A DNA stretch of 16,228 bases, from assembly GCA_016283075.1 (NCBI GenBank), contig JAEEMF010000056.1:1-16228 (forward strand). The letters run 5' to 3'. Positions 13,234 through 16,228 of this stretch are shown piece by piece (positions within the stretch are counted from its first letter, which is position 1; each line of letters opens with the position of its first letter). The DNA comes from Bacilli bacterium (lineage in GTDB: Bacteria > Bacillota_I > Bacilli_A > RF39 > UBA660). The notes under the pieces were generated by a model. That model was given only the letters and a program-made list of their open reading frames with translations, had not been told where the DNA came from and did not search any database. The translations under genes and the position numbers were made by a program.

Positions 13234-14121
13234 TTAATGATGATGGTGATGATGATGTTCAGTAGTTTTAAAATCAACATGACAATCTTTATCATCACAT
13301 ACATCGTCTTCAGTTTCTAAAATAGCATGACATATATTATGTTCTTCTAGTTCTTCTCTTATTTTAGATTTTAATTCTTTTATATCTTTTACTTTAGTTA
13401 CTATATGCATAGTTGCGTAGTTATTATATCCATCAATACTCCAAACATGAATATGATGTATATCATCTACTCCTTTTATTTCAAGTAAGTGCTCTTTTAA
13501 TTCATCTAAGTTCATACCTTTTGGTACTTTAGCAAGAAATAAATCTACTACTTCTTTTAAATTCTTAAATGAATTAATAAATATAAATAATGCTACTCCT
13601 ATACTCATAAGTGAGTCTAATACTTTTATATCAGTAAAGTTCATAATAATAGCACCCAATAGTACTACTATCCATCCAAGTACATCTTCTAGCATATGTA
13701 GATTTACTGATTTTTGATTAATAGAATCCCCTTCTCTAGTAACATATGCAGCTATAAAATTAAGAACTACTCCAATTATAGCAATTACTATCATACCACT
13801 ATAATTTACTTCTACTGGATTAAATAATCTTTTAATAGATCCTACTATTACTAAGATAGAACTTGCTAGAAGTACTGTAGTAGTAATTACTCCTCCTAGA
13901 ACTGAATATCTAATGTATCCATAAGTATATTTACTATCAGCACCTTTTTTACTTTTCTTTTCCATAAAATAAGATACACCTATTGATAAAGCATCTCCTA
14001 AATCATGGAGGGAATCTGAAAGTATTGCTACTGAATTAGTAAATAAACCACCAACTAATTCAAATATAGAAAATGATATATTAAGAATAAAAGCTATAAA
14101 AATATTTTTTTCTGTTTTCAT
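13234..14121 (-). CDS. Cation diffusion facilitator (zinc-type) with C-terminal heptahistidine tail
   Basis: The 295-residue protein is a CDF efflux carrier with six membrane helices followed by a cytoplasmic domain. The intramembrane metal site is HDLGD (H39, D43) in helix 2 and HMLED (H142, D146) in helix 5. The H-x-x-x-D pair in both helices is the zinc-type CzcD/ZitB pattern, in contrast to D-x-x-x-D in manganese carriers. The cytoplasmic domain has IHHIHVWSID (221-230) and ends with cysteines (CDDKDCHVD) and seven histidines right before the stop, plausible extra metal ligands. It exports Zn2+ (perhaps also Cd2+ or Co2+) in exchange for protons. It has its own promoter and terminator, and lies directly downstream of the Mg2+ ATPase gene. 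Confidence 0.93.
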   Translation of the reverse strand: MKTEKNIFIAFILNISFSIFELVGGLFTNSVAILSDSLHDLGDALSIGVSYFMEKKSKKGADSKYTYGYIRYSVLGGVITTTVLLASSILVIVGSIKRLFNPVEVNYSGMIVIAIIGVVLNFIAAYVTREGDSINQKSVNLHMLEDVLGWIVVLLGAIIMNFTDIKVLDSLMSIGVALFIFINSFKNLKEVVDLFLAKVPKGMNLDELKEHLLEIKGVDDIHHIHVWSIDGYNNYATMHIVTKVKDIKELKSKIREELEEHNICHAILETEDDVCDDKDCHVDFKTTEHHHHHHH

Positions 14122-14139
14122 ATAATCACCTCTAATTAT

Positions 14140-14148
14140 ATTTTAGCA
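14140..14148 (-). promoter_or_regulatory. Extended -10 promoter of the cation diffusion facilitator gene
   Basis: The minus strand reads TGC-TAAAAT right after the T run of the terminator at 14152-14177. A leader of about 12 bases carries AGAGGTGAT. I see no clear metal-repressor dyad. Confidence 0.5.
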
Positions 14149-14150
14149 CA

Positions 14151-14177
14151 AAAAAGACTAGAATAATCTAGTCTTTT
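14151..14177 (-). terminator. Intrinsic terminator of the Mg2+ ATPase gene
   Basis: Eleven-base arms AAAAGACTAGA/TCTAGTCTTTT (14152-14162, 14167-14177) with a four-base loop overlap the TAA stop and are followed by a T run on the minus strand. Confidence 0.88.
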
Positions 14178-16228
14178 ATAACCAAGAATTATGTTTTCTA
14201 ATATACATTCTTTTAACAAGTTGTACTATTGCTGAATAAAGTGCTACAAGAAGTACTACATAAGTATAGTAATTAATTGGTAGTGTTACAAAGTTAAATC
14301 CACTTACTCCAGAAAGAAGTATTGGTATTAATATTGTACATCCTGCTGTAATTAATGTAAGAGTAATAAGTACTTTACTTGGATTAGATTTGAAGAATGT
14401 AAATTTATTAGTTCTTAAATAATATATGATAAGTGTTTCAGATATAATACATTCTACAAACCATGCTGTTTGGAAGTATGCTTGTTTATCTACAGTGTTA
14501 TATCCAAAGATAAACCAGAATACTATAAAGGCAAATATGTCTGTAATAGAACTAATAATACCAAATATTCTCATAAACTTACTAAGATCTTTAGTATCCC
14601 AGTTTTTAGGAGTCATAATAAATTCTTCATCTACATTATCATAAGGAATACCTATTTGAGATATTTCAACTATAAAATCTTGAATTAACATTTGTATAGG
14701 CATTAAAGGAAGAAATGGTAAACATATACTAGAAAGCATTATACTAAATACATCTCCAAAATCTTGACTTAAAGCAAGTTTCATATATTTAACAATATTA
14801 CCATATACTTTTCTACCTTCTATAACTCCGTTATAAATAACTTCTAAACTTTGTTCTAGAAGAATAATATCACTTGATTCTTTTGCAACATCTGCTGCCA
14901 TATCAACACTTATTGCAACATCTGCTGAATGTAGTGATGGAGCATCATTTACTCCGTCACCCATATATCCAACACAGTGACCATTCTTTCTAAGAAGAGA
15001 TACTACTCTTTCTTTTTGAAGAGGATTCATTCTAGCAAAGACATTTACTTCTTCTACCACTTTAGAAAGTTCTGAATCACTCATCTTTTCAATATCAATA
15101 CCCATAAGAATCTTACTATTAATACCTACAGCATTACATATTGCTTCAGTAGCATACTTATTATCACCTGTAAGTATCTTAGTAGTAACTCCTAAGTTTT
15201 TAAGTTCTTGAATAGTCTTATTAGCATCAGTCTTAGGTTGATCTAAGAAAGCAATTAGCCCTATTAAAGTAAGATTATCCTCATTTTCTACACCAAACTT
15301 GTCGGAACCTTCATACTCATGTTTTATAGCAAGAGCTAGTACTTGCATACCTTGTTTAGCAAGTTCTACTGCTTTAGCTTTAGCATCTGCTGAAATCTCA
15401 CTATTTATAGGAACTTCTTTATTATTTATTAAAGCCATATCACATACTTTTAAAACTTCTTCAAGTGCCCCTTTAGCTATAACCGAATATTCTTTTTTAT
15501 TTTGTACTACTATAGAAGATCTTTTTCTAATATAATCAAAAGGAATCTCATCTACTTTATTATATTCAGAAATATCTACATTGTGTTCTTTCCCATAAGT
15601 ATTAATAGCTTTATCAACTATGTTTTTAAATCCAGTACTAAGTTTACTATTAACATAAGCACACTTTAGTACATATTCATCATCTTCACCTTTTAAGTTA
15701 ATATACTTTTGAAGAACAATACTATTTTTAGTAAGTGTTCCTGTCTTATCTGTACAAAGTACATCCATAGAACCAAGATTTTGAATAGATTTAATATTCT
15801 TTACAAGAGTTTTCTTTTGAGATAAAAGTTTACTACCTCTTGTTAAATTAACGTTTACTATCATAGGAAGCATACTAGGAGTAATACCTACTGCTACTGA
15901 TAAAGAAAATAGTAGTGCCTGTGGAATATTACCTCTTATTATTCCATAGATAACAAATACTAATATACATATTACAACCATATATTTGATAAGCATTGAA
16001 CTAATATGATTAATACCTTTTTCAAATGCAGTTTCGTCTTTAACAGATGAAATCTTTTTATTCATTTTACCCATAAAGGTATCTAGACCAGTTTTAACAA
16101 CTACTCCAAGACCATTACCACTAATAACATTAGTACCCATTAAACATATATTTTTTATAGATGTTTCTTCATCATTTATACGTGCTTTTTTATCAGCTAT
16201 TTTTTCTACCGCAACTGATTCACCAGTA
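14176..16228 (-). CDS. mgtA: MgtA-type magnesium-translocating P-type ATPase (N-terminus cut by window edge)
   Basis: The last 683 residues of a P3B-type ATPase are present; about 200 N-terminal residues lie beyond the right edge. The frame enters at the actuator-domain TGES motif (16216-16227) and NICLMGTNVISGNG, typical of MgtA. Next come helices with SVAVGITPSMLPMIV (the family's substrate-helix region), the phosphorylation site CTDKTGTLT (Asp codon at 15748-15750), the nucleotide-binding domain, ILTGDNKYAT, MGDGVNDAPSLHSADVAISV, and the C-terminal helices with PIQMLIQDFIVEISQ and FQTAWFVE. All catalytic motifs are intact. The protein imports Mg2+ (perhaps Ni2+ or Co2+) at the cell membrane using ATP. 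The ATG at 16138-16140 is internal. The promoter and any Mg2+-sensing leader are outside the window. Confidence 0.95.
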   Translation of the reverse strand, partial: TGESVAVEKIADKKARINDEETSIKNICLMGTNVISGNGLGVVVKTGLDTFMGKMNKKISSVKDETAFEKGINHISSMLIKYMVVICILVFVIYGIIRGNIPQALLFSLSVAVGITPSMLPMIVNVNLTRGSKLLSQKKTLVKNIKSIQNLGSMDVLCTDKTGTLTKNSIVLQKYINLKGEDDEYVLKCAYVNSKLSTGFKNIVDKAINTYGKEHNVDISEYNKVDEIPFDYIRKRSSIVVQNKKEYSVIAKGALEEVLKVCDMALINNKEVPINSEISADAKAKAVELAKQGMQVLALAIKHEYEGSDKFGVENEDNLTLIGLIAFLDQPKTDANKTIQELKNLGVTTKILTGDNKYATEAICNAVGINSKILMGIDIEKMSDSELSKVVEEVNVFARMNPLQKERVVSLLRKNGHCVGYMGDGVNDAPSLHSADVAISVDMAADVAKESSDIILLEQSLEVIYNGVIEGRKVYGNIVKYMKLALSQDFGDVFSIMLSSICLPFLPLMPIQMLIQDFIVEISQIGIPYDNVDEEFIMTPKNWDTKDLSKFMRIFGIISSITDIFAFIVFWFIFGYNTVDKQAYFQTAWFVECIISETLIIYYLRTNKFTFFKSNPSKVLITLTLITAGCTILIPILLSGVSGFNFVTLPINYYTYVVLLVALYSAIVQLVKRMYIRKHNSWL

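Noticed and set aside
9079..15535. Plus-strand open frames at 9079-9330, 9505-9744, 12144-12368, 12755-12937, 14426-14688 and 15299-15535
   Set aside because: All are antisense to well-supported genes, have no family resemblance and are rich in Ile, Phe, Ser and Thr, as expected from reversed AT-rich coding DNA.
1..16228. CRISPR arrays, tRNA/rRNA genes, insertion sequences, prophage
   Set aside because: I saw no spaced direct repeats, no structural RNA signatures, no transposase or integrase, and no phage structural genes; the repeats found are terminators, TA tracts and the exported-protein duplication.

Overview
The window looks like a chromosomal segment of an uncultured, very AT-rich low-GC Gram-positive bacterium (Bacillota/Bacilli, perhaps an RF39-like or other Mollicutes-related gut lineage; the taxon is inference). 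The evidence is the strong A/T bias, strong Shine-Dalgarno sites (AGGAGG and AGGTGAT types), short U-tract terminators and bacterial protein families throughout. Stops are TAA and TAG, with one TGA (484-486). All Trp codons I checked are TGG and no frame is interrupted by TGA, so the code is ordinary. All 21 genes lie on the minus strand, so transcription runs from right to left. There are no tRNAs, rRNAs, insertion sequences or CRISPR arrays, and no stretch over 300 bases lacks a gene.

Reading in the direction of transcription (high to low coordinates): the 3' three quarters of an MgtA-type P-type Mg2+ ATPase (cut by the right edge); a zinc-type cation diffusion facilitator with a heptahistidine tail; an HD-domain hydrolase with a histidine phosphatase; a coiled-coil/GNAT protein with a CYTH triphosphate-tunnel enzyme; a four-gene unit of membrane acyltransferase 3, Ham1-like NTP pyrophosphatase, a second histidine phosphatase and a HAD phosphatase; a unit of Nudix, DUF5662-like and nucleotidyltransferase-fold genes; a short HTH-WYL regulator, a SIS-domain protein and an NlpC/P60 peptidase; a second Nudix hydrolase; two tandem paralogous exported proteins with a jelly-roll-like C-terminal domain; a 5-hmdU-DNA-kinase helical-domain ('DNA base hypermodification') protein; and a GNAT acetyltransferase cut by the left edge. 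Small phosphohydrolases dominate the middle: two Nudix, two histidine phosphatases, HAD, HD, Ham1 and CYTH. This suggests metabolite or nucleotide house-cleaning, without one obvious pathway.

The most unusual observations are these. (1) The upstream exported-protein paralogue (2429-3315) is frameshifted exactly at an 11-nt TA tract; removing one TA restores a 294-residue protein, the same length as its intact neighbour, which carries its own 12-nt TA tract. This is a candidate phase-variable pair. (2) Nearly every transcription-unit boundary has the same compact layout: an intrinsic terminator whose U-tract runs straight into an extended -10 promoter (TGN plus a TATAAT-like hexamer), followed by a very short leader. 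(3) Many terminators share the stem core AAAGACTAG/CTAGTCTTT, and several include the last codons and stop of the gene they end. (4) A near-perfect dyad (5451-5483) between the WYL regulator and the SIS gene contains the SIS Shine-Dalgarno opposite a CCTCC complement. (5) A DNA-hypermodification-family gene sits outside any recognisable phage context.
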